From Micromonospora halotolerans (GTDB lineage Bacteria; Actinomycetota; Actinomycetes; Mycobacteriales; Micromonosporaceae): a stretch of 64,000 nt of DNA. Location of the stretch: NCBI RefSeq assembly GCF_032108445.1, contig NZ_CP134876.1, positions 5,704,001 to 5,768,000 on the forward strand, given 5' to 3'. Positions 40,919 through 49,084 of this stretch are shown here, piece after piece. Every line of letters begins with the position of its first letter. The first letter of the stretch is position 1. A program made the translations under genes and the position numbers. The notes under the pieces were generated by a model that ran no database searches, was not told where the DNA came from, and worked only from the letters and a program-made list of their open reading frames with translations.

Positions 40919-42070
40919 ATGGACGCCGAGACCGCCCCCGAGACCCGCCCCTGCGCCCACTGTGGACGGGACGTGCCGCAGCGCGTCGGCGCGGGCCGGC
41001 CCTTCCGGTACTGCCGGGACAACGACGGCGCCTGCCAGCGCGCGTCGCGCAACTCCCGGATGCGCCATCGCACCGCCCCGGGCCTGCCCGGGCAGGTGGC
41101 CCGCACCTGGGAGGCGGTGGACCGGCTCGACCAGATCGTGGAGACCCTCACCGAGGCGCTGCACGCCGAGCTGTCCCCGGCCGGGGTGGAGCGGCAGCTC
41201 GCCGAGGTCCGCGCCGAGACGGCCGCCCAGGTGGCGGCGGCGCACACCGAACGCGACGAGGCCCGCCGGGAAGCCGAGGACGCCGCCGCGGCGGCCGCGC
41301 GGGCCCGCCAGGAGGCGCAGGCGGCGCTGGCCGACCGCGACGCCGCCCGGGAGCGGGCCGAGCGCGCCGAGGCGGCGTCGACCGTGGCCGCCGACCGGGC
41401 CCGGCAGGCCGAGGCGGCCCGGGACGAGGCGCGCGGCGAGGCCGGTGCCGCGCAGGCGCTGCGGGTGCAGGCCGAGCGGGACCGCGACGCCGCCCGCCAC
41501 GAGCTGCGTACCGTGCGGTCCGAACGCGACGGTGAGCGCCGGCGGGTCACCGACCTGACCGCCGAGCGGGACGCGGCCCGGGTCGACGCCGAGCGGGCCA
41601 CCCGCTCGGCGGGTGAGGCCCTCGACCGGGCCGAGCGGCTGCGCGCCGAGGCCGACCGGGCCCGCGGCGACGCCGAGGCGGCCCGCGCCGAAGCCGACCG
41701 GGCCCGCACGGAGGCCGAGGCGGCGCGGCGGGCCGGGCAGGAGGCCGCCGAGCAGGCCCGCGCGGAGGCCGCCGAGGCGCAGGCCGCCCGGGACCGGGCC
41801 GAGGCCCGCCGCGCGGAGGCCGTGGCGGCCGCCACGGCCGCACGGGAGGAGCTGGCGGCCCGGACCGCCGAGCGCGACGCCCTCGCCGCCGACCTGGCCG
41901 CCGCGCGGCAGGCCGCGGCCGCCGTCGAGGCCCGGCTGGCCGAGCTCACCGTACGGGTGGCCGCCGCCGAGACCGACCGCGACGCCGCCCAGCGGCGGGC
42001 CGGTCAGCTCGCCGACCAGGTCAGCGACCTGGCCAGCGCCCTGGCCCGGCTGGGCTCCCGCACCGGCTGA
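40919..42070 (+). CDS. Coiled-coil protein with N-terminal zinc-finger-like motif
   Basis: This 383-residue protein starts with a cysteine/histidine cluster (PCAHCGRDVPQR, RYCRDNDGACQR) that could bind zinc, as in proteins recognising plant- or bacteria-type resolvase targets. From about residue 90 to the end it is a continuous Ala/Arg/Glu-rich coiled coil with heptad character (for example RQEAQAALADRDAARERAER). No catalytic domain is present. It may be a DNA-binding or scaffolding protein of KfrA-like architecture, but that is a guess from shape only. Confidence 0.65.
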   Translation: MDAETAPETRPCAHCGRDVPQRVGAGRPFRYCRDNDGACQRASRNSRMRHRTAPGLPGQVARTWEAVDRLDQIVETLTEALHAELSPAGVERQLAEVRAETAAQVAAAHTERDEARREAEDAAAAAARARQEAQAALADRDAARERAERAEAASTVAADRARQAEAARDEARGEAGAAQALRVQAERDRDAARHELRTVRSERDGERRRVTDLTAERDAARVDAERATRSAGEALDRAERLRAEADRARGDAEAARAEADRARTEAEAARRAGQEAAEQARAEAAEAQAARDRAEARRAEAVAAATAAREELAARTAERDALAADLAAARQAAAAVEARLAELTVRVAAAETDRDAAQRRAGQLADQVSDLASALARLGSRTG

Positions 42071-42143
42071 GGCCGCCGGCCACGGGCTGGGACGGGCGGG
42101 GACCGGCCAGCGCGGGGTGGCCTCCGGCGAGGATGATCAGGGC

Positions 42144-42734
42144 GTGGGTAAGACGTACGAACGTATCGACGGGCGGCTGCGGACCTTCATCGAGGCGCAG
42201 CCGATGTTCTTCACGGCGACCGCTCCGCTGGCCGGCGACGGCACGATCAACCTCTCCCCCAAGGGCCTGCGCGGCTCCTTCGCGGTGCTCGACGAGCTGA
42301 CGGTCGCGTACCTGGACTTCGCCGGCAGCAACGCCGAGACCGTCGCGCACCTGCGGGAGAACGGCCGTATCACCCTGATGTGGTGCGCCTTCGCCGGCCC
42401 GCCGAACATCGTCCGGGTGCACGGGCGGGGCGAGCCGGTGTTCCGCGACGATCCCCGCTGGCCGGAGCTGATGGGCCACTTCCCCGACATCGACCCGGGC
42501 CTGCACGGCCTGCGGGCGATCGTGGTGGTCCGTGCCGAGCTGATCCGCGACACCTGCGGCTACGCGGTTCCGCTGATGACCTACGAGGCCGACCGGGACC
42601 TGCACGGGCGGCGGTTCGCCCGGGAGGACGACGCGTCGCTGAGCGCGTACTTCGCCGGCAAGGAGCACGTGGCGACCAGCATCGACGGGCTGCCGGGCCT
42701 GCCGTTGCCACTGCCGCCGACCCCGGCCCGGTGA
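42144..42734 (+). CDS. Pyridoxamine 5'-phosphate oxidase-fold flavoprotein
   Basis: This 196-residue protein of the split-barrel FMN-binding family opens with RTFIEAQPMFFTATAPLAGD, then GTINLSPKGLRGSFAVLDEL, AYLDFAGSNAETVAHLRENG and ITLMWCAFAGPPNIVRVHGR. That pattern belongs to general PNPOx-like proteins of unknown substrate (stress or F420/FMN-linked reductases), not PdxH itself. GTG 42144 gives the family N-terminus GKTYERIDGRL. It stands between the coiled-coil gene and the convergent POT transporter. Confidence 0.85.
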   Translation: MGKTYERIDGRLRTFIEAQPMFFTATAPLAGDGTINLSPKGLRGSFAVLDELTVAYLDFAGSNAETVAHLRENGRITLMWCAFAGPPNIVRVHGRGEPVFRDDPRWPELMGHFPDIDPGLHGLRAIVVVRAELIRDTCGYAVPLMTYEADRDLHGRRFAREDDASLSAYFAGKEHVATSIDGLPGLPLPLPPTPAR

Positions 42735-42747
42735 ACGTCCCGGTCGG

Positions 42748-44229
42748 TCAGTGGATGCCGGCCATCAGCTGCCGGATCTGCCGGGTGAACATCACGGCGG
42801 CGAGCCCGAGCACCACCGAGGCCAGGCCGAAGGTCAGGAAGTACGTCGACTCGGACCAGCTGTCGGCGAGCCGGGCGACCTGACCGCCGATCGCGTCGCC
42901 GACGGCGGTGGCGAGGAACCACAGGCCGAGCATCTGGCTGGCGTACTTGACCGGGGCGAGCTTCGTGGTGGCCGACAGGCCCACCGGGCTCAGCGCCAGC
43001 TCGCCGGCGACCTGGATCGCGTACACGGCGACCAGCCACCACGGGGAGACCAGGTCACCGCCGACAGCGGCCTGCGCGGCGGCGGCCATCAGCACGAACG
43101 ACAGGCCGTTGAGCACCAGGCCGACGGCGAACTTCATGGGCGTGGACACCCGGTGGCCGAGCTTCAGCCACAGCCAGGCGGCCAGGGGCGCCCCGATGAT
43201 GATCAGGATCGGGTTCACCGACTGCAGCCACGACGCCGGGAAGGTGAAGCCGCCCACGTTCCGGTCGGTCTGGTCCTCGGCGAAGATGTTCAGCACCGAC
43301 CCGGCCTGGTCGTAGATCAGCCAGAACGCCGCGGCGAAGACGAACAACCACAGGTACGCCTTCATCCGGCTGCGCTCGGTGCCGCTGATCTCCCGGTCGG
43401 TCAGGATCCGGGCGAAGTAGGCGATGGTGACCAGCACGGTGACGAGGGTGAGCAGGTTGACCACCGTGTCGACGGTGAACAGCCCGATCAGGGCCAGCAC
43501 GGCCAGCACCACGAGCACCACCACGGCCACGACGGCGATGCGGGTCAGCGCCCGCCGCCGGTCCGCGCCGAGCAGCGGGTCGGCCGGCCGGGCGCCGGCG
43601 TCACCGAGGTTGCGCCGGCCCAGCACGTACTGGATCACGCCGAAGGTCATGCCGATGGCGGCCGCGCCGAAGCCCAGATGCCAGTTGATCTTCTCGCCGA
43701 GGAAGCCGGTGATCAGCGGGGCGATGAACGCGCCCAGGTTGATGCCCATGTAGAAGATCGAGAAGCCGGCGTCGCGGCGCGGGGAGTCCCGGTCGTAGAG
43801 GTCCCCGACCATGGTGGAGATGTTGGGCTTGAGCAGGCCGGTGCCCAGCACGATCAGCGTCATGCCGGCGAACACGCTCCACCGGGCCGGGATGGCCATC
43901 ACGTAGTGCCCGGCCGCGATCACCACGCCGCCCCAGAGCACGCTGCGCCGCGCGCCGATGAGCCGGTCGGCCACCCAGCCACCGGGCAGCGCCATGAGGT
44001 AGACCATGGCGTTGTAGGTCCCGTAGACCGCGTTGGCGGTGGACTCCCCGATGCCCAGCCCCTCGTCGGCGACCGACGCGGTCAGGTACAGCACCAGGAT
44101 GGCCCGCATGCCGTAGAAGCTGAATCGCTCCCACATCTCGGTGAGGAACAGCGTCGACAGCGCCCGCGGGTGGCCGAAGAAGGTCTTCCCGCCGGGCACT
44201 CGGGCCTCGGCCGGCGCGTCACCGGTCAT
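42748..44229 (-). CDS. POT/PTR2 family proton-dependent oligopeptide transporter
   Basis: This 493-residue transporter with 12-14 membrane segments imports di- and tripeptides with protons. Diagnostic stretches are FLTEMWERFSFYGMRAILVL (ExxER-like motif with the FYG signature in helix 1) and FSIFYMGINLGAFIAPLI (PTR2 signature 2). The ATG is preceded by GGAGGTGA. Upstream lies a divergent region shared with rbpA. Confidence 0.93.
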   Translation of the reverse strand: MTGDAPAEARVPGGKTFFGHPRALSTLFLTEMWERFSFYGMRAILVLYLTASVADEGLGIGESTANAVYGTYNAMVYLMALPGGWVADRLIGARRSVLWGGVVIAAGHYVMAIPARWSVFAGMTLIVLGTGLLKPNISTMVGDLYDRDSPRRDAGFSIFYMGINLGAFIAPLITGFLGEKINWHLGFGAAAIGMTFGVIQYVLGRRNLGDAGARPADPLLGADRRRALTRIAVVAVVVLVVLAVLALIGLFTVDTVVNLLTLVTVLVTIAYFARILTDREISGTERSRMKAYLWLFVFAAAFWLIYDQAGSVLNIFAEDQTDRNVGGFTFPASWLQSVNPILIIIGAPLAAWLWLKLGHRVSTPMKFAVGLVLNGLSFVLMAAAAQAAVGGDLVSPWWLVAVYAIQVAGELALSPVGLSATTKLAPVKYASQMLGLWFLATAVGDAIGGQVARLADSWSESTYFLTFGLASVVLGLAAVMFTRQIRQLMAGIH

Positions 44230-44382
44230 CGTCACCTCCGCACACGTGATGGCGGATAACATCCCCGTTGACAGTCGAAACACTCCACCGATTCGGCCCG
44301 GCCGGGGACGACCCCGCCGGGCAGCTGTCATGACCGGCTACTCTTGAGGATCCCGACCCCGCGCCGGGTCGTCAGCGTGGCC

Positions 44383-44410
44383 GGGAATGGGGCGGCGGTG
44401 ACGGGCCGTT
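44383..44410 (+). promoter_or_regulatory. SigR-type promoter of rbpA
   Basis: GGGAAT-N19-GTT matches the ECF sigma SigR/SigH consensus (GGGAAT, 18-19 bp, GTT) and ends 40 bp before the rbpA start. In Streptomyces coelicolor rbpA is a known SigR target, induced by thiol-oxidative stress. Confidence 0.8.
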
Positions 44411-44450
44411 ACACCTGAAGACCAGCACCACGAACGAGGGGAAGTCGATC

Positions 44451-44792
44451 ATGGGCGAGCGTATGCTGCGCGGTAGCCGACTGGGCGCAGTCAGCTACGA
44501 ATCCGATCGCAACACGGAGCTCGCGCCGCGTCAGACCCGCGAGTACCTCTGCGCGAAGGGGCACCAGTTCGAGGTGCCGTTCGCCGTCGACGCCGAGGTC
44601 CCGACGACCTGGGAGTGCAAGTTCGACGGCAGCGTCGCCCGCCTGGTCGACGGCAGCGAGCCGGAGCAGAAGAAGGCCAAGCCGCCGCGTACCCACTGGG
44701 ACATGCTGCTGGAGCGGCGTTCGATCGCCGAGCTGGAGGACATCCTGGCCGAGCGGCTGCAGGAGGTCCGCACCCGCCGCGGTCGCGCCTGA
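44451..44792 (+). CDS. rbpA: RNA polymerase-binding protein RbpA
   Basis: This 113-residue actinobacterial general transcription factor binds RNA polymerase and group 1/2 sigma factors and stabilises the open complex. The N-terminal tail (RMLRGSRLGAVSYESDRN), the RbpA core with one Cys pair (EYLCAKGHQFEVPF and TWECKFDG) and the C-terminal sigma-interaction helix (RTHWDMLLERRSIAELEDIL) are all intact. The gene follows a SigR-like promoter and ends at a strong terminator. Confidence 0.97.
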   Translation: MGERMLRGSRLGAVSYESDRNTELAPRQTREYLCAKGHQFEVPFAVDAEVPTTWECKFDGSVARLVDGSEPEQKKAKPPRTHWDMLLERRSIAELEDILAERLQEVRTRRGRA

Positions 44793-44810
44793 GCACCCGA
44801 AACGACGACA

Positions 44811-44837
44811 GCGCCCCCGGGGTCACCCCGGGGGCGC
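44811..44837. terminator. Bidirectional hairpin terminator after rbpA
   Basis: A perfect 12-bp GC stem (44811-44822 with 44826-44837) and TCA loop, followed by TT, lies 18 nt after the rbpA stop and before the convergent fxsA end. Confidence 0.88.
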
Positions 44838-44857
44838 TTCGTCATGTCTGTCCGGTT

Positions 44858-45373
44858 TCACCGGCCGGGTTCGACGATCTCCCCCTCGATGGCGCGGCCC
44901 GGCTCGGTCACCGGCGGCGGTTGCGGCGCCGGGGCCGGCTGGGGAGCGCCGCGGCGCACCCGGACCCGGCGCGGACCGAACAGGTCACCGGCGACCATCG
45001 ACGACACCCGGCGCTCGGTGGCCCGGCGCACCCCGGCGCGGGCCAGCCGCCGCACCGGCGGCACCAGCAGCAGCAGCCCCACCAGGCCGCTGACCAGGCC
45101 GGGCAGCGCCAGCAGCAGCGCACCGAGCAGGCCCACCAGACCGTCGGTGACCTGCTGACCCGGCGGCTGCCGGGACTCCACGGCGGCCCGGAAGCCGCGC
45201 CAGGCCCGCATGCCCTCCCGGCGCAGCAGCACCAGGCCCAGCAGCGAGGCCGCGAACACGAGCAGCACCGCGAACCCGAACCCGATGCCCCGGCCGACCA
45301 GGACGAACACGGCCAGCTCCAGCAGCGCCAGCAGCAGCAGGGCCGGTGGTACGTACTTCAGTCCTCGGCGCAT
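44858..45373 (-). CDS. fxsA: FxsA family membrane protein
   Basis: This 171-residue protein has an FxsA domain in its first 125 residues: KYVPPALLLLALLELAVFVL, LLGLVLLRREGMRAWRGFRA, DGLVGLLGALLLALPGLVSG and GLLLLVPPVRRLAR, with three to four membrane helices. E. coli FxsA relieves F-plasmid PifA-mediated exclusion of phage T7; the actinobacterial role is unknown. The Pro-rich cytoplasmic tail is variable. Weakly linked to the ppm1-lnt genes upstream on the same strand. Confidence 0.88.
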   Translation of the reverse strand: MRRGLKYVPPALLLLALLELAVFVLVGRGIGFGFAVLLVFAASLLGLVLLRREGMRAWRGFRAAVESRQPPGQQVTDGLVGLLGALLLALPGLVSGLVGLLLLVPPVRRLARAGVRRATERRVSSMVAGDLFGPRRVRVRRGAPQPAPAPQPPPVTEPGRAIEGEIVEPGR

Positions 45374-45429
45374 CTCACCTCATCCGCCCGGGGGTGTCAT
45401 CACGCCCCTCCAGCATGACACGCCCGCGC

Positions 45430-46218
45430 TCACGGCCAGCGGGCCAGCGCGTCGGGGCGGCGCGCGGCCGCCCGCCGGTCCCGCAGCCCCCAGGTGGTGA
45501 TCCGCCACAGCGCCTCGGCCACGATGAGCGGGCTCATCTTGCTGTCGCCGTGCTCCCGCTCGGCGAACGTGATCGGCACCTCGACCATGCGCACCCCGGC
45601 GCGGTGCGCCAGCCGGGACAGCTCCACCTGGAACGCGTACCCCTGGGAGCGCACCGAGGCCAGGTCGATGGCGTCCAGCGCGGCCGACCGGTACACCCGG
45701 TAGCCGCCGGTGGCGTCGGAGACCGGCACGCCCAGCGCGAGGCGCGCGTACAGGTTGCCGGCGCGGGACAGCAGCAGCCGCCGCAGCGGCCAGTTCAGCA
45801 CCCGCGCGCCGCGGGTCCACCGGGAGCCGATCACCACGTCGGCGTCGCGGGCGGCGTCCAGCAGCGCCGGCAGGTCCTCCGGGGCGTGCGAGCCGTCGGC
45901 GTCCATCTCCACCACGGCGTCGTAGCCGCGCTGCCGGGCCCAGGCGAAACCGGCCAGGTACGCGGCGCCCAGCCCGTCCTTGCCGGGACGGTGCAGCACG
46001 TGCACGTGCGGGTCGGCGCCGGCCAGGCCGTCGGCGATGGCGCCGGTGCCGTCGGGGCTGTTGTCGTCGGCGACGAGGACGTCGACCCCCGGCGCGGCCT
46101 CCCGCACCCGGGCGACGATCCGGTCGACGTTGTCGGCCTCGTTGTAGGTGGGAATGACCACGAGGACCCGTCCCACCCCGGGATGGCCGACCGTGCGCCT
46201 GTCGGCTACCACGCCCAC
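45430..46218 (-). CDS. ppm1: Polyprenol monophosphomannose synthase
   Basis: This 262-residue GT2 enzyme transfers mannose from GDP-mannose to polyprenyl phosphate, supplying the lipid-linked mannose used for glycolipids and protein O-mannosylation. The GT-A core is clear: VLVVIPTYNEADNVDRIVAR, VADDNSPDGTGAIADGL and the metal-binding EMDADGSHAPEDL. HRPGKDGLGAAYLAGFAWA and ATGGYRVYRSAALD are typical of DPM synthases. GTG 46218 has GGGAGG 9 nt upstream and lies 25 nt after the lnt stop. In Mycobacterium tuberculosis the two domains are fused; here they are separate neighbouring genes. Confidence 0.92.
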   Translation of the reverse strand: MGVVADRRTVGHPGVGRVLVVIPTYNEADNVDRIVARVREAAPGVDVLVADDNSPDGTGAIADGLAGADPHVHVLHRPGKDGLGAAYLAGFAWARQRGYDAVVEMDADGSHAPEDLPALLDAARDADVVIGSRWTRGARVLNWPLRRLLLSRAGNLYARLALGVPVSDATGGYRVYRSAALDAIDLASVRSQGYAFQVELSRLAHRAGVRMVEVPITFAEREHGDSKMSPLIVAEALWRITTWGLRDRRAAARRPDALARWP

Positions 46219-46243
46219 CGTGTACCGCCTCCCGCTCGTCGTC

Positions 46244-47854
46244 CTAGCCCGGGTCGACCTCCCGGCGCCGGCGCAGCACCGTCGCGCCGGCCAGGGCCGC
46301 GACGGCGAGCGCCGCGAGGGCCACCTCCGGCCACACCCCCGCCGTGGTGGCCGGGGTACGCCCGTCGCCGAGCCGCATCTGCCGCACCACCACCGCGGCG
46401 GTGTTGAACCCGGTCGCACCGTCTACCCGCCCGTCCGGGGAAACGAACCCGGACACCCCGACCGTGGAGGCCATCAGGGCGGCGCGACCGTGCTCGACGG
46501 CGCGCAGCCGGACCATGGCCAGCTGCTGGCGGGCCTCGGCCGCGTCGAAGGTGGCGTTGTTGGTCTGCACGACCAGCAGCTGCGCGCCGCCGGTCACGGT
46601 GTCCCGGACGATGCCGTCGTAGGCGACCTCGAAGCAGATCACGTCGCCGAGGGTGGCCACGCCGGTGTCGAGCACGCCGGGGGTGCTGCCGGGGACGAAG
46701 TCGGAGCGGACCCGGTCGACCTCCGAGCTGACCATTCGGGCGATCTCGCGCAGCGGCACGTACTCGGCGAACGGCACGGGGTGCCGCTTGGTGTAGACCT
46801 GGTCCAGGTCGGGGCCGCTGCCCGGGCGCCACAGCAGCCCGGCGTTGCGCACCTCGCCCTCACCGGGGCCGAGCAGCACGGCGCCGACCAGGATCGGCGC
46901 GCCGATCGTGTCGGCGGCCTGGGTGATCCGCGCACCCGCGCCGGGGTTGCGCAGCGGGTCGATGTCGCTGGAGTTCTCCGGCCACACCACCAGGTCGGGG
47001 TGGCGTTGTGTGCCCGCGGCGACGCGTTCGGCCAGTTTCAGGGTGGCGTCGACGTGGTTGTTCAGCACCGCCTGCCGTTGGGCGTTGAAGTCCAGCCCGA
47101 GGCGGGGCACGTTGCCCTGCACGATGGCCACGGTGACGGTGTCGCCGCCGCCGCGTACCCCGGCCGGCACGGCGGGGCCGGCGGCCACCACCGCGGCCAG
47201 GGCGGCGGCGAGCCCGGCCACGGGACGCCACACCCCGGCGGGTTGGCGCCAGTCCCGCCAGGCGAGGGTGAGCAGGATCCCGCCGGCGAGCGCCACGGCG
47301 AAGGTGACCAGCGGGGCGCCGCCGAGCGCGGCCAGCCGCAGCAGCGGGGAGGTGTCCTGGCTGAACGCCAGCCGCCCCCACGGGAAGCCGCCGAACGGGG
47401 TGCGGTCGCGCAGCGCCTCCTGCCCCACCCACAGCACCCCGGTGACCAGCGGCCACGCCGCGCGGTGCCGGTCGACCAGCGGGGACACCCAGGCGGTGGC
47501 GGCGCCGAGCAGCGCCAGGTAGCCGGCCTGCAGCAGGGACAGCAGCAGCCACGGCAGGTAGCCGGTGTGCAGGTTCGTCCATTCCAGCAGCGGCGCGAAC
47601 AGCGCCACCCCGGCGAGGAAGCCCAGCCCGGCGCCGGCGCGCGGCCGCCGCCGGTGCGCCGCGGCGGCGAGCAGCGCCACACCGACCGGCGCGAGGGGCC
47701 ACAGCCCGTACGGGGGGAAGGCGGCGAGCAGCGCCAGACCGGCCAGCAGGGCCGCCGGGACGGCCAGTTTCAGCGGCAGCGGTCCCCCGCCGGCGCCCGG
47801 GCGTGGCCCGCCGGTGGCCTGCGTCTCTTCCCGGTCGAGCGTCGTCACCGGCAC
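46244..47854 (-). CDS. lnt: Apolipoprotein N-acyltransferase
   Basis: This 536-residue membrane enzyme adds the third acyl chain to lipoproteins. About six N-terminal hydrophobic segments precede a carbon-nitrogen hydrolase domain with the triad Glu (VVWPENSSDI), Lys (YTKRHPVPFAEY) and Cys (GDVICFEVAYDG), followed by QTNNATFDAAEARQQLAMVR and ALMASTVGVSGF. A C-terminal helix closes it. The GTG start lies in a short leader. It heads the lnt-ppm1 operon. Confidence 0.92.
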   Translation of the reverse strand: MPVTTLDREETQATGGPRPGAGGGPLPLKLAVPAALLAGLALLAAFPPYGLWPLAPVGVALLAAAAHRRRPRAGAGLGFLAGVALFAPLLEWTNLHTGYLPWLLLSLLQAGYLALLGAATAWVSPLVDRHRAAWPLVTGVLWVGQEALRDRTPFGGFPWGRLAFSQDTSPLLRLAALGGAPLVTFAVALAGGILLTLAWRDWRQPAGVWRPVAGLAAALAAVVAAGPAVPAGVRGGGDTVTVAIVQGNVPRLGLDFNAQRQAVLNNHVDATLKLAERVAAGTQRHPDLVVWPENSSDIDPLRNPGAGARITQAADTIGAPILVGAVLLGPGEGEVRNAGLLWRPGSGPDLDQVYTKRHPVPFAEYVPLREIARMVSSEVDRVRSDFVPGSTPGVLDTGVATLGDVICFEVAYDGIVRDTVTGGAQLLVVQTNNATFDAAEARQQLAMVRLRAVEHGRAALMASTVGVSGFVSPDGRVDGATGFNTAAVVVRQMRLGDGRTPATTAGVWPEVALAALAVAALAGATVLRRRREVDPG

Positions 47855-47916
47855 CTCACCACGATCACGGGCCGAAGGCTACCCGGCGGACCGGCCGGTC
47901 GGCCCGTCCGGGCCGG

Positions 47917-48318
47917 TCACTCGGGCAGCCGGATGACCGGCAGCTCGTCGGTGCCGTAGCGGCCCTCGCCGGTGAGGATCGGGGCGTCGTGGTCGAGGCA
48001 GGCCAGCACGGTGGCGGCCAGGTCGACCCGCCCGGTGAAGGCCCGCCAGTACGCGAGCTCCTGCCAGGCCCCGCCGTCGGTGGGCAGGACGGCGCAGGCG
48101 TCGAGGGCGAGCAGCCGGCGCAGCGCCGCCCGGTCCTTCGGGTCGTCCACGGCCGCGTACGCCTCGGCGGCGGCCACGGCGCTCACCCCGAAGCGCACCC
48201 CGTCGGCGATCACCTCGTGCAGCGTCTCCCCCACGTGCACCGACCCGGCCAGGTACGCCAGCAGCGTCGACCGGTCGAGGACCAGCCGCACGGGCGGGCC
48301 GTCGTCGGGGTCGCTCAC
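47917..48318 (-). CDS. PIN-domain toxin (VapC-like)
   Basis: This 133-residue PIN-fold ribonuclease has the first catalytic acid in RLVLDRSTLLAYLAG, a central Glu in AVAAAEAYAAVDD and the later acids in RVDLAATVLACLDHDAPILT. The fourth canonical Asp (usually LVTxD) is Glu here (ILTGEG). Its GTG overlaps the stop of the upstream antitoxin (GTGA), the normal order of VapBC modules. It likely cleaves RNA when the antitoxin is degraded. Confidence 0.75.
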   Translation of the reverse strand: MSDPDDGPPVRLVLDRSTLLAYLAGSVHVGETLHEVIADGVRFGVSAVAAAEAYAAVDDPKDRAALRRLLALDACAVLPTDGGAWQELAYWRAFTGRVDLAATVLACLDHDAPILTGEGRYGTDELPVIRLPE

Positions 48319-48623
48319 GCGGCGGTGACCCGGGAGGCGCGGTCCTCGCCGTCGGCGGCGGCCTGCCGCGCCCGCTCCCGGATCGCCTGGTAGCGCTCGG
48401 CCGGCCAGGCCACGTCCACGGCGGCGCGCGCCGCCCGGGCCCGGGCGATGCCCTCCTCGGTGACGGTGACGCCGTGGTGGGCCAGCTCGGCGTCGAGGGC
48501 TTCCCGGCGCATCAGCGACCGCGCGGCGTGCACGAGGAAGGCGCTGGCGTTGGGTTCCCGTTCGAGGCGTTCGGCGACGTCCGGCGGGACCGAGATCGAC
48601 AGTTTCCGCACCGCTCCGGTCAT
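48315..48623 (-). CDS. Antitoxin partner of the PIN toxin
   Basis: This 102-residue protein has an N-terminal ribbon-helix-helix-like segment (VRKLSISVPPDVAERLER, preceded by a beta strand) that would bind the module's own promoter. The helical C-terminus of about 50 residues (ARARAARAAVDVAWPAERYQ) would wrap the toxin. The gene order antitoxin-toxin with a 4-nt overlap supports the assignment. ATG 48623 is used; ATG 48635 would add four residues. Confidence 0.75.
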   Translation of the reverse strand: MTGAVRKLSISVPPDVAERLEREPNASAFLVHAARSLMRREALDAELAHHGVTVTEEGIARARAARAAVDVAWPAERYQAIRERARQAAADGEDRASRVTAA

Positions 48624-48679
48624 ACCGCACAGCATAACCGGTCGTACCGTCCCGGCCGGGGCCTGAAGCGGGCACGAAA

Positions 48680-48709
48680 ATCGGGGCGCGGCTCGCGCCG
48701 CGCCCCGAT
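48680..48709 (-). terminator. Hairpin terminator upstream of the toxin-antitoxin pair
   Basis: A perfect 12-bp stem (ATCGGGGCGCGG with CCGCGCCCCGAT) with a 6-nt loop, followed on the minus strand by ATTTTC. It would stop minus-strand readthrough from the SDR-cupin-dehydrogenase genes into the antitoxin. Confidence 0.8.
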
Positions 48710-49084
48710 GCTCCCAGGCCCTTCCCGGCCGGTGGGGCGAGGACGATCGGCGCCGACCTTCGGACCGACCCGACGTGGACTGGCTGCCCCCGCCTGGCCG
48801 TTGTCTACTGGCCGTGCCTTTCACCCCTGCCCGTACACCGGTAACCGCGGCCGGTTCGCGCCGCCCCGCCGACCCCCGCCCGCTGGACCTGGCCGCCGCA
48901 ACCTTCCGGTCGCTCGGCCAGCGGACGAAGGGACGAAGCGAACAACAGCCGCTTCCCGTGGTAGGACTCAAAGACGGTACGGCGTGGACCCCCGCCGCTG
49001 TCAACCCACCCGGGCCTGTCGTGTGCTGCGACACGGCGTGTCGCGTCGGCGCGTCTCGATGCGAACGCCGGTTTCTCTCGGAGG
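48710..49084. other. Gene-free stretch
   Basis: No convincing gene is seen on either strand. Open frames here are short and overlap the SDR end. The only structure noted is a 7-bp hairpin GCGACAC-GGC-GTGTCGC (49028-49044), possibly terminating the SDR transcript. Composition is slightly less GC-biased than in genes. Confidence 0.6.
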
